Assembly (NCBI RefSeq): GCF_027172205.1 | Contig: NC_070607.1 | Location: 2,738,001-2,802,000, forward strand | Source: Podarcis raffonei | Taxonomy: Eukaryota; Chordata; Lepidosauria; Squamata; Lacertidae | DNA: 64,000 bases | Direction: 5' to 3' | Shown here: in pieces, positions 47,690 through 58,499 of the stretch | How positions within the stretch are numbered: the stretch's first letter is position 1 | Layout of the letters: each line of letters opens with the position of its first letter | Notes under the pieces: generated by a model | Database searches by the model: none | Told to the model about the DNA's origin: nothing | Seen by the model: only the letters and a program-made list of their open reading frames with translations | Program-made: the position numbers and the translations under genes

Positions 47690-48260
47690 TCAGTTGCGAC
47701 TGTCGGGTGACGGACGGTGTACAAATGCAATAAACAATAAAGCAGCGTTCCCCCCCCCCCGCTGTGGATGGCCGATCGCTTCTCCCCCGGCGCCCCCTCC
47801 TCTCCCGTCCTCCGGCAGGCCCCTCATCCCGCCCGGCTCCGCCAACGGCCCTCGGCCTCGCCGCCGCCTCTTCGGAGGGTTTACCTCAGCGCCCCTTCCC
47901 ATCCTTCCTTCCTTCCCTGCACTCGCCCTCAGAGGCCCCGCAGGCCCCCCCAGCCCCACGACGCCCCTTCCCGCTTCTCACCTGCTTCCTTTCCAGGGCC
48001 GGCGCGGAAATGACCGCGAGGAGGAGGAGGAGGAGGAGGAGGAGGAGGAAGCGCCGTCAGCTGCTGTCCCATCGAGCAACTCGGCGCTCCTGACAGGGGC
48101 GGGGAGCCGAGCGCCGAGCACGTCGTTGGAAAACAACTGCCGCAGCGGGGCGTTTGGACCCTGCCGGCTGCCGTACCCGCCAATCCCCGCCCCCAGCACC
48201 TCGGGTTCCCAGGGCGGGGGCGGAGCCAGTGCCCAGGGGGCGGAGCCCTTGAAAAAGGCT
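47690..48260. promoter_or_regulatory. VAMP4: CpG island, VAMP4 promoter region
   Basis: About 570 bp very rich in C+G and CpG, unlike the AT-rich surroundings. GC-box-like GGGGCGGAG motifs occur near 48215-48245, and a (GGA)n tract is at 48020-48050. It lies at the expected 5' end of VAMP4. In human the next gene upstream of VAMP4 (METTL13) is divergent; I see no exon of it here. Confidence 0.75.
47982..48140 (-). other. VAMP4: Candidate VAMP4 5' noncoding exon
   Basis: On the minus strand CCTGGAAAGGAAGCAG|GTGAGAAG (exon end at 47982) is a good splice donor in the CpG island, with no start codon in a useful frame. VAMP4 needs an upstream noncoding exon because the first coding exon follows an intron. 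The right boundary is a guess. Confidence 0.45.
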
Positions 48261-48298
48261 TGCTCGTTGCTGCTTCAGGTATTAGTCCGATTTTTCTT

Positions 48299-48410
48299 TT
48301 TTTTCCTTTTTTCCTTTTTTTGAATAAATTTTTATTAAATTTTCCACTGTAATAACACAAACTACAAAGCAAAATGATACACAAAAACAGAATTTTTTCT
48401 ATTGTAATCT
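48299..48410 (-). mobile_element. L1-type 3' end fragment at the CpG-island edge
   Basis: Read on the minus strand it ends GTGGAAAATTTAATAAAAATTTATTC followed by an A-rich run. This matches the 3' end of the nested element at 3880-3905 (GGTGGAAAATCTTAATAAATA). A 5'-truncated L1-type insertion just upstream of VAMP4. Confidence 0.6.
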
Positions 48411-48449
48411 TTCTGTGTCGTTGCAAATGTGTTGTGGGTTACTAGTTTG

Positions 48450-48572
48450 TCTTCTTCTTGCTCTTGTTTTTTATTATGCATTTTATGTTTTCCTTTTGTA
48501 TCTTTTTGCTGTGAACCGCCCTGTGATTCTCCAGTGAAGCCATCCTCGCTTAGCTAAATAAAACAGATAAGT
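48450..48572 (+). mobile_element. L2-like 3' end fragment
   Basis: GTGAACCGCCCTGTGATTCTCCAG followed by AGCTAAATAAAACAGATAAG resembles the L2 tails at 18985-19050 and 24785-24840. Confidence 0.5.
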
Positions 48573-48935
48573 AGATAAGCAAACGCTGGGCTTCCCCGTT
48601 GTTTTAGTGTTTTGCTCTCACGCCTAAGGGGCGCAAATTGCCTCCTGGTCTTCTCTTTCTCCCCTTTCTGGCTCCTCGCTCTGAAACCATCCTCTCCCGA
48701 AGACCAAGGTTGGTTTCTGATTCCCAGCTCCCTTCTGGAAAAGCCAGGCATCCCTCCAACCATTGGAGATGCTGGCCAAACACCTGCAAACGTCTCTGCC
48801 TTCCCTTGGGAGGAATGGTGCCTGGGTTGGCACCATCTGTGAGTTTCAGAGCCAGTTCTTTTCTTTTGGCTGAGATGGATTCAAAGGGAGGTTTAGACCA
48901 CATTCTAGTCCATGGGGTGAAGCTAATCTTATAGC

Positions 48936-49408
48936 CATAGCTGTCAATCGTCCCTTATTTGGCGGGAAAGTCCCTTATCCCAGTGCCGTGACCTGCTGCT
49001 GTCCCTTACTGATATCCCTTAAATTTCCCGGGTTTCAAAGGAAGCAGCTCCTCTCCCTCCCTCCCTCCCTGCCGGCCAGGGAGGAGGGAGGCTCCAGCTG
49101 TGTTTTTTTGGCTGCGTTGCTCACCCAATAAGGAGTCTAAGAACGACTGGGGGGTGGAGCTTGCATACTTTGTGCCGATCAAATCGGCCGCGTTGCCTGG
49201 GGACTCACCTTTGCTCAGCGCTTCCCAGCGGAGAGGGGACGGTGGTTTTCCTTGCTGCATCCCCTTTGCCAGGTTGCTGCGCTGTGAGAACCACTGCTTG
49301 AGGCTTCGTTTGGCTGCTGGTTGACTAAAACCCCTTATTTTGGCTGCTGATCCCTTATTTTCGAGGCTGCTGGTCCCTTATTTTCAAATCTGTAAGTTGA
49401 CAGCTATG
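48936..49408. mobile_element. hAT-like element with short terminal repeats (473 bp)
   Basis: Perfect 12-bp terminal inverted repeat CATAGCTGTCAA, with flanks CTTATAGC (48928-48935) and CTCATAGC (49409-49416) matching at 7 of 8. The subterminal region is full of CCCTTATTT repeats at both ends. There is no transposase, and a C-rich tract lies near 49045. Confidence 0.8.
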
Positions 49409-49414
49409 CTCATA

Positions 49415-49560
49415 GCCTTTGTCGTCCTCCCATTGTTTTTTGATTGCGCCAAGGGGTTTTATGGGGTTTTGGAATAGTATTTTGTATATTGATGTGAATA
49501 TCTTGTAGTCTTGGTTTATCAATGAGATTGGGCGGTATGATTCTTCTTTGAGATGGAGAC
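49415..49560 (-). mobile_element. L1-clade reverse-transcriptase fragment
   Basis: The minus strand translates to YRPISLINQDYKIFTSI, the conserved RT block seen in copies A and B as YRPISLLN.DYKIF. It continues to NPIKPLGAIKKQWEDD. It is interrupted and isolated. Confidence 0.65.
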
Positions 49561-52030
49561 TATTTTGGAAGAGCAGGGTGAAGAGGGAAGGCCTCTCCGC
49601 CTCCCTTCCCAAGTTAAAAAAAAAAAGGTTTGTTCAGGACACAGCCACACAGGGCTCAGACGCTGCTTCACGGCCCAACGCTCACCCTGCCCACTTGCGG
49701 GAGGCACTCACCCAGTTGCTCGCTGGTGCCAGAGCAGCCCTCCAATGGTGCGCTCCTAGTCAGCTGGGCTTCACTAGGATGCTGCTCCGCTTTCGCGGGT
49801 CCTGGCCTCTGCCACATAGCTATCCGGCTCCGGCGGCCTCTGTGGTCCCTCCTGGCTTTCTCCTAGCAGCAGCAGTGGCAGGGGTGTCACCACATTGCCG
49901 CACAGGAAATTCCAGAATTCTCCTTTTATCATACCATATTTGTTTTTCCTTTTACCAAGTAAAAGCTTGCACATGCCCCAAACATGGGCATTACACACTA
50001 TTGCTTCTCAGTTTTGTGACAGTGCTGCTTCTGCCTGGGCTGGTGAAATAATTATGGAAGAGTTGGCAGAATGAGTAACAGACACATGGAATAGTTGTAT
50101 ACAAGTTGTTAAGCCTTCTTTTGTTTACTTGATAATAGTGGGGTGATTATTCCCTGAATGCTTTCATACTTAAAACAGTAGGTGGGATTCAGTGTTTACT
50201 CTGACCCATTGAAATAATCAACCAAAGTTTGTCAAAACCATTAATTTCAATGGGTCTACTCTGAGTAAAATCTAGTTGAATCTAACCCAGTATCTGAAAA
50301 GGGGAGCCTACACTCCTTTAATATGTTGCACTGAGCATGCAGGTATTAGGTGCTTGATCTCAGGATAGGCGTCAGCTTGGGTGTTTAGCCTACACGTTGG
50401 TGACTTTGTGAACAGGACTAGTGTGTTGTGTGTGCCCGTGTTGTAGAAAAGAAAGCTATTGGCAGTTTGACTGTAGGGAGGAGGGTGACAGAATTGGGAG
50501 TAAGGTGGGCATTAAGCAAGGGCTAGCTAAACTAGAAGCAACTGTGTAGGGTTCTGAGAGGTGTGCGCTGCTCTTTATGGTTCAACTTTCCCTGCTTGCA
50601 GGCCAATTACATAGAAAAAGGGATACTCCTGAGTAAGATTACCTCTACTGTCAGACTAAAGGTCATTGTGATTCCCTGTCCCCACTATGCACTCTGGAAG
50701 TATCTACCTACTTGCTGTGTACTTTATTAATTTTCTTTGCATTAATTATATTTTTGCATGAGTTAATTAATTATTAATTTACCACAGCAGATTTATTATT
50801 ATTAACAACTTAAGGAAGCTGAGTCTACTTCTGTTCATTATAGAGTAGTTGCAGGCTATTCATTCATTGCTAGGTGGTTACCAGAGGTGGCGAGTGCAGG
50901 GTCATATTGTCTCTTTGTGTGTGCATTTACACACAAGATAGAACAAGCTGTGATATTTATCTTCTGGAGATCTGGGCAGAAGGCTGAAGCATAAGGAATT
51001 CTAGTGCACGTGTGTCTAGTGCATTTTAAACCTCTCCCCTGAGGGAGGCAGGGTAGAAGGTCTTCCTCATGGGCAAAACATGGACAGGAGCCAGAAGAGA
51101 AGTACAGAAGCCAGGGCAATTGAAGCATATGAAAGTTTCTGTGTTTACCTAGTTGTGATGAAGCAGATATTAGAAAACCTCTGTGAACCTCTCACTTTCA
51201 TTTCACGAAAACAAGATTTTATAGAGGGGCTACCTCTGGAATTTTCTAAATTGGGGGAAAATTGCTGAGTATATTTTTGTAATGGCATTATAGAAAATGA
51301 TATCAACTGATTAAGTTATTGCTTTTAACATATGGTTGGTAACTGGGTTCTCCACAGGACTGCCTGCTTCATAATCTTCCCATTTTGTTTTCTTATAACA
51401 TTGACAAAATAATTCTGTTCTTGGAAAGAAAACATAGCTATGGAGGGAAGGATTAATGTAGGATTAGGGACTCTGTGAACCTCTTAAGTGAGCTATGCAA
51501 AAATCCAAGTGGAGATTTGCAGCCTGGGTAGGATTCAGTGTGTTCTCTGTTCCCAACAAAACAACCTGGAGCAGCAGGAGTTCATTATTACCCATTATTA
51601 CCCATTAGCTGACATTTATGGCATGAGGTTGCAACATTGTTTTGACTTGGGTCACTAGCAGCTTTCTACAAGGATGTATGAAAATATATTGAATTTCCCC
51701 TCTTCTAGTTTTTCTCTACAAGTAAACACCATAGTCTGTGCTTCATGAAGTTAGGAAGAGTTTTGTAGAGTGTCTGGGGAAATCTCATTTTGGATCTAGG
51801 AGTCCTGCTTTGAAGACTGTAGACTCAGAGGTTCCCAACCCCCTTTTGTAGCAGATTTATTGTGAGTCTGTGGGCAAGTTACTACAGGTCATTTTTGCTT
51901 TTCTTGCTCTTCATGGGAATAATTTAGTGACCCTCCTCACAGAGTGGTTATGAGAGCAAATGTAATCATGCTTAAACTATTGGTAGCTGTTTACAGATAG
52001 GTAGCCATCTTGGTCTGCCGTAGTCGAAAC
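49561..52030. other. No recognisable gene or repeat
   Basis: Mixed-composition DNA without a conserved frame. GC is higher at 49620-49870 and it is AT-rich at 50700-50800. I see nothing to annotate. Confidence 0.5.
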
Positions 52031-52037
52031 AAAATTT

Positions 52038-52209
52038 AAAAAATCCTCCCAGTGGCACCTTAGGGACCAACTAAGTTTGTTAACTAAGTCGTGTGCATGC
52101 ACACTTCTTCTTCTTCTTCTGGTATCTGAAGAAGTGTGCATGCACACGAAAGCTCATACCAATAACAAACTTAGTTGGTCTCTAAGGTGCTACTGGAAGG
52201 ATTTTTTTT
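52038..52209. repeat. Long palindrome (snap-back repeat unit)
   Basis: Two inverted arms of about 75 bp. The inner parts TCGTGTGCATGCACACTTCTTC and its complement are perfect; the outer parts (GACCAACTAAGTTTGTTA and its complement) are slightly diverged. The spacer is a short TTC-rich loop. The right arm, GAAGAAGTGTGCATGCACACGA...CTTAGTTGGTCTCTAAGGTGC, is an abundant reptile repeat, so this is that repeat in head-to-head form. Confidence 0.85.
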
Positions 52210-52337
52210 ATTGATAGCTGTGTTGCTTCAGAAGAGCAAAAAGAGAGAGAAAAATGGATTAATATGTACTTTAAATCAGAAGTGCTCAGGTACAGAGCAA
52301 GGGCTTCAACAGACCAGCACTGACAACAGTAACTTCT

Positions 52338-52491
52338 TCTTTTTTCAATTTTTTTAATTGATTTTCCAAAATTTAAAACAAACAAACAAACAAACATACA
52401 TCCTGTTTAAATCTTGGTAACATTATTAAGTGACTTCCTCAAATCCCCTTGGTTGAATTTCATTATATATCATTTTAACCGTTTTCCAAAA
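52338..52491 (-). mobile_element. Short 5'-truncated L1-type insertion
   Basis: Perfect 17-bp target duplication TGACAACAGTAACTTCT at 52321-52337 and 52492-52508. On the minus strand the insert ends in an A-rich tail (CAATTAAAAAAATTGAAAAAAG). At 154 bp it contains only the 3' UTR. The perfect duplication makes it young. Confidence 0.85.
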
Positions 52492-52739
52492 TGACAACAG
52501 TAACTTCTGGTTCAGTGATGGGGAACCTGTGACCTTCTGGATGTTGAAGCAGAACTTCCCATCTATCCCTGACCAGTCACTGGGCCATGCGTCCCAGCAG
52601 GCCTAAATGCTCCTGCCTCCCATCCACCCCCCACCTGACTGCCTCACAGTAGCATCCTGTTGGTAGGCAAGGAAAAATATAGGTATAAAAGGAAAATTCG
52701 CTGGATGCCTAGATCTAGGTTTGGGGCAAGTTTGGTGAG

Positions 52740-53195
52740 ACAACCCCAGCACAGCTTTAAAATATGCAGAATTAAAAAAAAAATAGAAATATTACCAAGA
52801 ACAATTTCAGATCATAATCCAGTAATACTGCAACTACGAGAGGGAAATGACTCCACTCGTAGATGGAGATTGAATAAGGAGTTGTTAGATGATCATAAAC
52901 TTTTAGAAAAAGCAGAGAAAATATTAGGAGTTTATTTTGAATTAAATTTAAATAGAGAAAAACTATAAAGCAAACTATTAAGTTATTACAAATTCAATGA
53001 TCAATAAATTCAATGATCAATAAATAAATAAATTCAATAAAGAAAAAAAATGAAACAGAAGTACTTCGAACATGCAAAAAAATCAGGAAGGTTGCTGGTG
53101 TAGCAACTGAAGAAAAAGGAAACTCAAAATATTATATCTAAAATCAAAGATAAAGGAAAATTGATAAACAACGCAAAGGACATCAGGAAAGCACC
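52740..53195 (+). mobile_element. L1 ORF2 fragment (endonuclease end and linker)
   Basis: PRTISDHNPVILQLREG, then RRWRLNKELLDDHKLLEKAE up to 52968, followed after an internal deletion by KKSGRLL and further linker residues. It corresponds to about residues 130-280 of L1 copy A. Broken. Confidence 0.78.
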
Positions 53196-53329
53196 CGACA
53201 GCTGGAGGAGAGAGCTGACCGCTTGATGGTGGCTGCAAGGCTCCCAGGTGCGGTGGAAGATCCAACCGATGTTGCCTTCTTGCCTCCAGCAGAAACACAT
53301 GGTGTGGGGGCAAACTTCCTCCCCGATGA

Positions 53330-53492
53330 GAGGAGCGGACTAGACGGAAGCCTGCATCAGTAAGGTCTGCTCCTCCTAGCTCCGCCCCCCGGACCGCCAC
53401 AGATTGGCTGATTCAAACAGCTGGGTTCCGGCAGGAACTCGGAGGTGGTGACACCAGGAGGCAGAGCAACGGCCACGGGAGCAGTGTGGCTC
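53330..53492. repeat. 163-bp unnamed repeat, copy 1
   Basis: Matches 57061-57223 over its full length without obvious gaps (shared GAAGCCTGCATC, CGCTGGGTTCCGG-like and GGCAGAGCAA blocks). GC-rich. It sits between an L1 fragment and a CR1 fragment. Family unknown; it could be the 5' part of a LINE. Confidence 0.8.
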
Positions 53493-53614
53493 CGAGATGG
53501 TGGTGCAATGCGCCAGGCTGCAAATGTCGCCCACCGCTGGGACATGATGAGCGGTCATGAATGTTTCCTTGTCCTCCTGGGGAAAACTGACAAGTTGGGT
53601 GACAAGTGACAAGC

Positions 53615-54395
53615 AAACAAAATGAATTTCAATAGGGAATCATGTCAGGTTCTGCACTTAGGCAGCAAGAACCAGATTCACTAAGATGGGATGGGGGACA
53701 CCTGGCTTTCTAGCAGTACAGGTGGAAAAGATCTAAGGGTCTTGGTGGACCAGAAGCTTAACAGGAGTCAACAGAGTGATGCAGCAGCAAAAGAAAGCTA
53801 ACACCATTCTAGGCTGCCTCAGTAGAAGTCTAGTGTCCAGATCAAGGGAGGTAATAGTACCACTCGATTCTGCCTTGGTCAGAACACACTTGGAATACTG
53901 TGTCCAGTTCTGGGCACCACAGTTTCAGAAGGCTGCTGACAAGCTGGACCATGTGCAGAGGAGGGTGACCAAGATGATCGAGGGTCTGGAAACGAAGCCT
54001 TACGATGAATGCTTGAAGGAGCTGGGTATGTTTAGCCTGGAAAAGAGGAGACTGAGAGGAGATCTTCAGCTATCTTAGAGGCTGTCACATGGAAGAGGGA
54101 GGATGCTTCTTTTATCCTGCTCTGGACAGGAGGACTCAGACAGATGGCTTCAAGTTCAAAGAAAGGAGATTCCGACTAAACATTCTTGAAAACCTTTCAG
54201 AGCAATAAGAGCTGTTTGGCAGCCGAACAGACTCCCTTGGAAGGTGGTGGACTCTCCTTCCTTGGAGGTTTCTAACCAGAGGCTGGATGGCCATCTGTCA
54301 TGGATGCTGTCACTGAAATTCCTGCATTGCAGGGGTTGGACTAGATGACCCTTGGCTCCCTTCCAACTCTAAGATTCCATGATTCTATGAAATGG
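53615..54395 (+). mobile_element. CR1 LINE, 3' part
   Basis: The frame 53776-54078 encodes the CR1 ORF2 C-terminus: [19 protein letters not shown], then [20 protein letters not shown] and [16 protein letters not shown]. The 3' end reads GGGGTTGGACTAGATGACCC, CCCTTCCAACTCTAAGATTC and CATGATTCTATGA, the octamer-type CR1 terminus. The upstream part is readable in another frame ([14 protein letters not shown]), so there is a frameshift. Confidence 0.92.
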
Positions 54396-55187
54396 ATCTG
54401 AACTCATGACAGCCACCCACCAGTTTCATATTCAAAACTGCTTCCCACCCCAACCCCTTCTTGATTACTATATATAAATAAGACATTAAAGTAGACAAAT
54501 AATAACTTACAAAAAGGATCAATAAATGTCTCACCCTTTGTCTATAAACCTTGATCAGAATCCCATGTCAGGTTTTCTTTTGTGAATTAAATAAAATGGT
54601 TTCAACCAGTTTTTAATAGCCAAGAATCCAATGTAGAGCTTGGGGTACATTGAAACCTAATACTGGACAGATTTCTACAGGGTGTGGAGAGGGGTTATTT
54701 TGAACTATGAAGTGAGAAACAGCAGCCGCAGTCGAGGCCAGAAGTGCTTTCCCTTGGTGACCCCACCGTGTTGAAAGGGGGGGGGTGTTTGCAAGGGGTT
54801 TCTGTCCTGTCCAGAAATGCACCGTGCTGGATGAAGCCAGCTCGAGATCTTTTCTAAATAAATGGAATAAAACCGCTTAACCCACTGAAAGATAGATTTG
54901 AAAAGTGACTGTGAAGGGGAACAATGCCCGTTATGAAGCAAGATAGCTAAAGTAACAGGGTCATGTCCTCCATTGTGACACGTCCCCCTGCTGAGTGACT
55001 TGGCTGAGCACTTTGGGAAGAGCAACCATTTGAGGATAGCTAGTGAGGGAGATCAGAGATGTGGCTGGAGAGATTGCAGAGACTCTCTTCGTCTCAAGTG
55101 TAAGTAGGATTTCTCCTTCTTGGTGCCCCAAATCCAGCACAGAGATTTCTAGAACCCATTTCCTCACTGTTTCCTCTTCTTCCCTAG
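54396..55187. other. No recognisable repeat; flank of the unidentified gene
   Basis: Unique-looking. On the plus strand the frame reading HVPLLSDLAEHFGKSNHLR and ending CTCAAGT|GTAAGT near 55098 looks like a possible further exon, but its phase does not fit the next exon, so I do not call it. Confidence 0.4.
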
Positions 55188-55399
55188 GTTCCAAAGTCTG
55201 AGGAGGCTCCGCGGGCTGCTGGTCTCCTGCTGCTGGTTGCCCAAGATACATCTCCTGGTCTGCCAGGAGGAGGAAGGAGATGAGTGGAAGGAGGAGGTAA
55301 ATGTCACGAAAGACGGAAAGGAGGAGGTGGTGAAGATAAGATCGATTTTTGTGAGACCATGCGACCAGGGGATGGAGTCCACCGATAACAACGTGGATG
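55188..55399 (+). CDS. Penultimate exon of an unidentified gene
   Basis: 212-bp exon; acceptor TTCCTCTTCTTCCCTAG at 55187 with a long pyrimidine tract, donor GGATG|GTGAGT at 55400. It is open for 70 codons: LRGLLVSCCWLPKIHLLVCQ, then an acidic stretch EEEGDEWKEEVNVTKDGKEE, then VVKIRSIFVRPCDQGMESTD. It enters in phase 2 and exits in phase 1, which fits the next exon. I do not recognise the protein. The Leu/Cys-rich start could be a membrane-proximal segment, but that is a guess. Upstream exons were not identified. Confidence 0.4.
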
Positions 55400-55538
55400 G
55401 TGAGTGTTGATCTTTCTTCCTCAGGAACAGGGAGGCCAGAGAAAATGTGGCAGTGGGGCGGAGGGAGCAGAAAGATGGGTTATCGGCATAATAATCAATT
55501 AAAATATTAAGAATCCTTTCTCTTCTTTTCTCTTCCAG

Positions 55539-55630
55539 GCAACGGCAGCAGTGAGACCAGCAGCTCGAGCGGAGCTCTTACCCCCCCTCCCACGCCCAGT
55601 TCCCCCCTCCCCACAATTCCAAGTATCTAA
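55539..55630 (+). CDS. Last exon of the unidentified gene, with poly(A) signal
   Basis: Acceptor CTTCTTTTCTCTTCCAG at 55538. Joined in phase it reads GNGSSETSSSSGALTPPPTP, then SSPLPTIPSI and stop TAA at 55628-55630. The stop overlaps an AATAAA (CTAAATAAAG), and a second AAATAAAG follows at about 55666. The Ser/Pro-rich tail looks like a disordered C-terminus. The low-complexity makeup means a chance frame cannot be excluded; the matching splice phases and poly(A) signals argue for a real gene end. Confidence 0.38.
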
Positions 55631-55769
55631 ATAAAGAAATATAGAAATCATTTTTGTATGGATTCAAATAAAGTTTGAAATACAAATATGCTAGTCTTTG
55701 ATCATGCTTTTATCCCCGGGGGTTCTTTTTCCCAACAGTTGTGAGGATGGGCAAGAAAGTTACTTGCCC

Positions 55770-55960
55770 AAAAATGGAAAGAAGAATATGTCCCAGCGAA
55801 AGAAGAATGGATACAAAAACTTATGGAATATGCAGAAATGGCGAAACTTACTGGAAAAATTAGCAAGATAACCAACTATATATAAAAGAATGGAAATGGT
55901 TTATTGGATATTTACAAATAAACTGTTAACGGATAAGAATATTGTAATAACCTGCAGTTT
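55770..55960 (+). mobile_element. L1 ORF2 C-terminal and 3' fragment
   Basis: AQKWKEEYVPAKEEWIQKLM then EYAEMAKLTGKIS aligns with the C-terminal ends of L1 copies A (5240-5345) and B (11530-11630). The end decays before the adjoining SINE. Confidence 0.75.
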
Positions 55961-55964
55961 TATA

Positions 55965-56313
55965 AAAGTAAAGTGACCCCAGACCATTAGATCCAGTCGT
56001 GACCGACTCTGGGGTTGTGGTGCTCATCTCACTTTATTGGCCAGGGGAGCCGGAGTACAGCTCCCTGGTCATGTGGCCAGCATGATTAAGCCACTTCTGG
56101 CGAACCAGAGCAGCACACGGAAACGCTGTTTACCTTCCTGCTGTAGCGGTACCTATTTATCTACTTGCACTTTGAGTGCTTTCGAACTGCTAGGTTGGCA
56201 GGAGCAGGGACTGAGCAACAGGAGCTCACCCTGTCGCGGAGATTCGAACTGCTGACCTTCTGACCGGCAAGTCCTAGGCTCTGTGGTTTAACCCACAGTG
56301 CCACCCGCGTCCC
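55965..56313 (-). mobile_element. Sauria-type SINE copy 2
   Basis: Near full length. On the minus strand it starts GGGACGCGGGTGGCACTGTG, has the B-box region CAGTTCGAATCTCC and the conserved body, and ends AACCCCAGAGTCGGTCACGA...GGTCTGGGGTCACTTTAC. The left-hand tail is the 3' end. Confidence 0.88.
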
Positions 56314-56755
56314 CCATTTATAAGAGTTCCCCCATTTATAAGAGTATATATATTTAATGTAGATGAATAGGTGAGCAAATTCATTCATTTAGATATGCAG
56401 AAAACATAAAAATAAATAAATTTAATGAACAGCAGAAAGAGGGGGAAGTCAAGTTTTGAAATGTTAAAATGATTGTAAAATTCTTGGAATGTATAAAACT
56501 GAAAATCATAAACTATAAAGAAGAGAAGGGCAGGGCAGTGAGAGATCACCAGCCTTCCTGTCCGCATTCACCTGCACACCCACCTTTCCAGCGGAAGCCT
56601 CCCAAGTGGGAGGGGAATTCTCTCAAGGGGCACCCCGTACCCAGGCCTGGCAAGCGGAGTCAAGGGCAGCACCTCAAGATCCCATGCTGGCGCAGCACAG
56701 ATGAGATGACTGTGAAACTGTTCAGATATGAATTGTGCAGGGCGAACTGTAGAGT

Positions 56756-56815
56756 TGGAAGGGACCCCCAGGATCATCCAGTCCAACCAGCTGAGCTGAC
56801 CAGGCACTGAAGAAG
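56756..56815 (-). mobile_element. CR1-tail fragment
   Basis: TAGAGTTGGAAGGGACCCCC and ATCATCCAGTCCAACC on the plus strand are the reversed CR1 3' end, as in the SINE at 13.8 kb. Confidence 0.6.
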
Positions 56816-57060
56816 AGAATTCATAAATGGATGCTCCCACAGAAAGAGTACCATAGATCATGTGTGAACTAGCCATGCATTGTCACCCCGCATGTGCACG
56901 CATGCTTATGACCGCATGACTAATTAATAACTAAGGAACAGGATCCTCCTCTCGTGTTACTGAAAACAGGCTTAGAAGGGGCCCTGGGTCATCTAGCCCA
57001 GCCCCCCATATACTGATGCAAAGTAGATTAGCCCAGAGGCCTCTGACCTCCTTTAAATCT

Positions 57061-57223
57061 GAGGAGCGGACCAGAGGGAAGCCTGCATCGGTAAGATCCG
57101 CTCCTCCTAGTTCCACCCCCCGGACCGCTGCAGATTGGCCGATTCAAACGGCTGGGTTCCGGTGGGAACTCGGAGGCGGTGACCCCGGGAGGCAGAGCAA
57201 TGGCCACAGGAGCAGTGTGGCTC
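57061..57223. repeat. 163-bp unnamed repeat, copy 2
   Basis: Second copy of the sequence at 53330-53492, same orientation, differing at scattered positions. Confidence 0.8.
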
Positions 57224-57305
57224 TTCCTTGCCCCTCTTCCTCCCAGTAAGCAGCATTGATGCTGCTGCCATGTAAATAGCAGCTAAGGCACCTCTTCTAT
57301 CAAGC

Positions 57306-57428
57306 TCTTCTCTTCATTTTATTACATTTTTTGGCCCACCTTTCTCTCCAAGGAGTTCAGGGTGGCATACATGGTTCTCCTCATTTAATCCCCACAACAA
57401 CCCTTTGAAGTAGGTGAGGCTAGACTCA
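57306..57428 (-). mobile_element. MIR-like SINE, partial copy 3
   Basis: CTCCAAGGAGTTCAGGGTGG and CACAACAACCCTTTGAAGTAGG match the 3' half of the SINEs at 28.2 and 47.0 kb. The tRNA-like head is missing. Confidence 0.65.
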
Positions 57429-58499
57429 TTAAACTCACCCCTCCCTGCCTGCCTCCCTCCCCTGGTGTGGTCTTCCAGAAGGCTGCTCCTGCCAGTGCCA
57501 AGTCTCCCGATGCCTGTTTTGGGGTGCCTCACTCTGGCACAACCAGCACAGGGGAGCAAAATCAGGGCAGTCGATTCTGGGAACAGAGGCCGATTCGTGA
57601 TGCCCCTATTAAAGCGGGGCATTTAAGGGGTTTGAAAGTGTGGCCCAAGGAAAAAGGCTTGAGAACCACTGTGCTCATTGTTGATCCTCAAGTTCTGTGC
57701 CTCTGCTAATAGTTCTTTATCTTTCAGTTGGGCTTGAGCTGGACAGTCCTTAAAATAGAGAACCGCTTCAGCTAGAAGGCTGTCTTTCTGAAGGTAGCAT
57801 TGGGCTAGCTGTGCTCTGCAAGCATCTGAATCAGGGAGTTGTGCAAATGTAAGCAGGACTTTGCAGCTTTACATTTCCCTGTAGATTAGAACATGTTGCT
57901 ACGGTAATAGGTGGATGCAGTGAAATACTGTGTAGAACAATATGATGAAGTATGTTGAAAAAGGAGAAATCTGGGAACTCTCTAAAGGGAGAGTTGTTGA
58001 GAGATGTTGAAAAGTGTGTGCGTTTGGCTTCCGGTTTCCAGTTGCCTTAATGGCACAGCTCCCACGATAGCAGAGACCTTTAGCGAAGACAAACAAGGAT
58101 GATTTGAGGGTAATTATCCTTGAAAGCTCCCCCCAGGGCCCGGGGGGGGGGGAGATCGTTTCGATACCTGCCTTTTGTTCTGACATGGAGGTGAGAGGTA
58201 GGGAGATGCTGAGTGCAAAAGCACTTCACTTCTTGGTAACCCTCCAATGCTGCCATTAAGAGCAGCAGTTCTTCTGTTCATTAAGAGATTAATTAGGATT
58301 AATACACAGACGTGTGACGCTAATGATGGGACAAGATTAAGGACTGCCAAATCGAAACAGCTACAAGGTTGTACAGATTTAAACTGGAAGATGACTTCAT
58401 TCGAGCAACAAATGGTATGTTTGGGAGGGGGGAGCCAATCACTTCATTATAATTCCTTTGTTACATAAATGACTCGGCAACCCCCCCCCCGAGAATGCC

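Noticed and set aside
47625-48426. Several long frames in the CpG island, some with poly-Glu or poly-Ser runs
   Set aside because: GC-rich DNA has few stops; they overlap in several frames, contain a (GGA)n tract and match nothing known. The region is better read as the VAMP4 promoter.
55021-55098. Further exon of the unidentified gene ending CTCAAGT|GTAAGT
   Set aside because: Its open frame ends in phase 1 while the next exon needs a two-base carry-over; joining gives an early stop.
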